Shown here: piece after piece, positions 7,013 to 8,165 of the stretch | How positions within the stretch are numbered: position 1 is the stretch's first letter | Layout of the letters: the number at the start of each line of letters is the position of its first letter | DNA from: Zoogloeaceae bacterium | Lineage (GTDB): Bacteria > Pseudomonadota > Gammaproteobacteria > Burkholderiales > Rhodocyclaceae | Assembly: GCA_031273145.1 (NCBI GenBank) | Contig: JAISSL010000017.1 | Location: forward strand, 1-8,165 | Direction: 5' to 3' | DNA: 8,165 bases | The notes under the pieces: generated by a model | The model's input: only the letters and a program-made list of their open reading frames with translations | Databases searched by the model: none | Told to the model about the DNA's origin: nothing | Position numbers and translations under genes: made by a program

Positions 7013-7777
7013 ATGCTTGATCCCAGAACCCCACAACCAGACGCGCCGCGCCATACCCACTTTGGCTTTCAGCGCATTGCCGAGACGGAAAAGGCCAGAA
7101 AGGTGGCCGATGTTTTTGATTCGGTTGCCGACCGCTATGACCTGATGAACGATCTCATGTCGGGCGGGCTGCACCGCCTGTGGAAACGCTTTGCCATCGC
7201 GCAGAGCGGCGTCCAGACGGGCGACCGGGTGCTTGATATTGCGGGCGGAACCGGCGATCTGGCGCTGGCCTTTGCCAAAAAGACCGGCGCGGATGGCATG
7301 GTGGTGCTGACCGACATCAACCATGCCATGTTGAGCCGGGGGCGCGACCGCCTTCTGGATAAGGGCTATCTGCTGCCGGTCGGACAGTGCGACGCAGAGG
7401 CTCTGCCTTTTAAGGATGACGTATTCGATTGCGTTTCTGTTTCTTTCGGGCTTCGCAACATGACCCACAAGGACAAGGCGCTTGCCGAAATGCGCCGCGT
7501 CCTGAAGCCGGGCGGGCGCTTGCTGGTGCTGGAGTTCTCGCAAATCTGGAAGCCGCTCGCTCCCATCTACGACCTCTATTCATTCAAGGTCATCCCGCGT
7601 ATCGGGCAGTTGATAACCCAGGATGCGGAAAGTTACCGCTATCTGGCCGAATCCATACGGACGCACCCGGATCAGCAAACCCTGAAACAGTTGATGGAAT
7701 CCGTGGGTCTGGAAAAAGTCGAATATTTCAATTTGACCTTTGGCGTGGTTGCGCTGCATCGCGCCTGGAAATTCTGA
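7013..7777 (+). CDS. ubiE: Ubiquinone biosynthesis C-methyltransferase UbiE
   Basis: This 254-residue class I SAM-dependent methyltransferase is close in length to E. coli UbiE (251). It methylates the benzoquinol ring in ubiquinone synthesis, and in organisms with menaquinone it also converts demethylmenaquinol to menaquinol. Visible features are the N-terminal HFGFQ segment (16-20), the UbiE signature YDLMND...MSGGLHRLW (42-57), the SAM-binding motif LDIAGGTGD (74-82), the acidic D101 in VLTDIN that should contact the SAM ribose, and the second signature [15 protein letters not shown] (162-176). The ending [10 protein letters not shown] is typical. The start at ATG 7013 lies 3 bases after the preceding stop and has only a weak, distant AAGG site, suggesting translational coupling. 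The ubiJ start follows the stop by 2 bases. No key residue is missing. Confidence 0.97.
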   Translation: MLDPRTPQPDAPRHTHFGFQRIAETEKARKVADVFDSVADRYDLMNDLMSGGLHRLWKRFAIAQSGVQTGDRVLDIAGGTGDLALAFAKKTGADGMVVLTDINHAMLSRGRDRLLDKGYLLPVGQCDAEALPFKDDVFDCVSVSFGLRNMTHKDKALAEMRRVLKPGGRLLVLEFSQIWKPLAPIYDLYSFKVIPRIGQLITQDAESYRYLAESIRTHPDQQTLKQLMESVGLEKVEYFNLTFGVVALHRAWKF

Positions 7778-7779
7778 CC

Positions 7780-8165
7780 ATGCCCATGCCGTTGCAGCCC
7801 GTTCTTTTGTTTGCCCTCAATGCCCTGTTGCGCGATGCGGGTTGGGCAAAGGCGCGGCTCATCCCTTTTGCGGCAAAGCAGGTCACGCTGAAGGTGGGGG
7901 AACAGACGTTTTACTTTGCCGTTACCCCGGAAGGCGCTTTCTGTGCGGGCGAGGCCACTGCCCCGGCGGATGCCACGATTACCCTTTCCGGCGACGCGAT
8001 GCTCCATGCGCTCTCCGAGTCTTCGCCTGACCGGGCGCGATTTTTTAAGGACGCCACGATCAGCGGCCTTGCCGAATTTACGGAGACCCTGGGATTCATT
8101 TTTCGCCATCTGGAATGGGATATTGCGGGCAAGCTCGCGCCCGTAACTGGCGATATTCTGGCGTG
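7780..8165 (+). CDS. ubiJ: Ubiquinone biosynthesis accessory factor UbiJ (cut by window edge)
   Basis: The frame is open from ATG 7780 to the window end with no stop, giving 128 complete residues starting MPMPLQPVLLFALNALLRDA. E. coli UbiJ has 201 residues, so roughly the last third is outside the window. The visible part fits an SCP2 lipid-binding domain: an amphipathic N-terminal helix, a strand pair (KQVTLKVGEQTFYFAV), the ADATITLSGDAMLHAL segment, and ISGLAEFTETLGFIFRHLEWD. It ends in LAPVTGDILA, resembling the LAPYTGDIAAE of E. coli UbiJ. UbiJ supports the multi-enzyme ubiquinone complex by binding the hydrophobic intermediates. GGAA (7767-7770) lies 9 bases before the start; a second Met at residue 3 is an alternative. 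The order ubiE-ubiJ predicts ubiB next. Confidence 0.9.
   Translation, partial: MPMPLQPVLLFALNALLRDAGWAKARLIPFAAKQVTLKVGEQTFYFAVTPEGAFCAGEATAPADATITLSGDAMLHALSESSPDRARFFKDATISGLAEFTETLGFIFRHLEWDIAGKLAPVTGDILA

Overview
The window looks like part of a betaproteobacterial chromosome. The main evidence is a very long fused flavin/iron-sulfur oxidoreductase starting [14 protein letters not shown], a type I associate with betaproteobacteria (DUF3683/DUF3400 family). It is followed on the same strand by ubiE and the start of ubiJ, the ubiquinone genes that commonly precede ubiB in proteobacteria. This assignment rests on recognising protein families, not on a database search.

Left region (1-1082, minus strand): two genes I cannot assign to a family. 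The upstream one (1082-585) encodes a small exported protein with a clear signal peptide. The downstream one (517 to beyond base 1) encodes a protein with a Ser/Thr/Ala-rich N-terminal segment and is cut by the window edge. A strong hairpin without a T-tract lies in the 67-base gap between them. Base composition here is visibly less GC-rich than on the right, which fits accessory or recently acquired DNA, although I could not compute it.

Divergent intergenic region (1083-1386): about 300 bases with no gene but rich in structure. It has two palindromes in the leader of the exported-protein gene, a terminator-shaped hairpin facing left, four copies of a TGCARRAC-type motif, and a perfect TATAAT that overlaps the upstream-most ATG of the oxidoreductase. 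The real oxidoreductase start is therefore probably the next ATG, at 1387.

Right region (1387-8165, plus strand): oxidoreductase, a 547-residue protein with a PilZ-like C-terminal region, ubiE and ubiJ (cut by the right edge). The last three genes are separated by 3 and 2 bases, so they are almost certainly co-transcribed. No terminator is visible in the 82 bases after the oxidoreductase, so it may belong to the same transcript. UbiE is the C-methyltransferase of ubiquinone synthesis and UbiJ an accessory lipid-binding factor. The oxidoreductase is built like a fused GlcD+GlcF or lactate-dehydrogenase-type enzyme, which usually passes electrons to quinone, so a link through the quinone pool is reasonable but inferred.

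I found no CRISPR array, tRNA, rRNA, transposase or complete mobile element. The items most worth following up are the unassigned left gene pair, the organised 1083-1386 control region, and the undefined substrate of the giant oxidoreductase.
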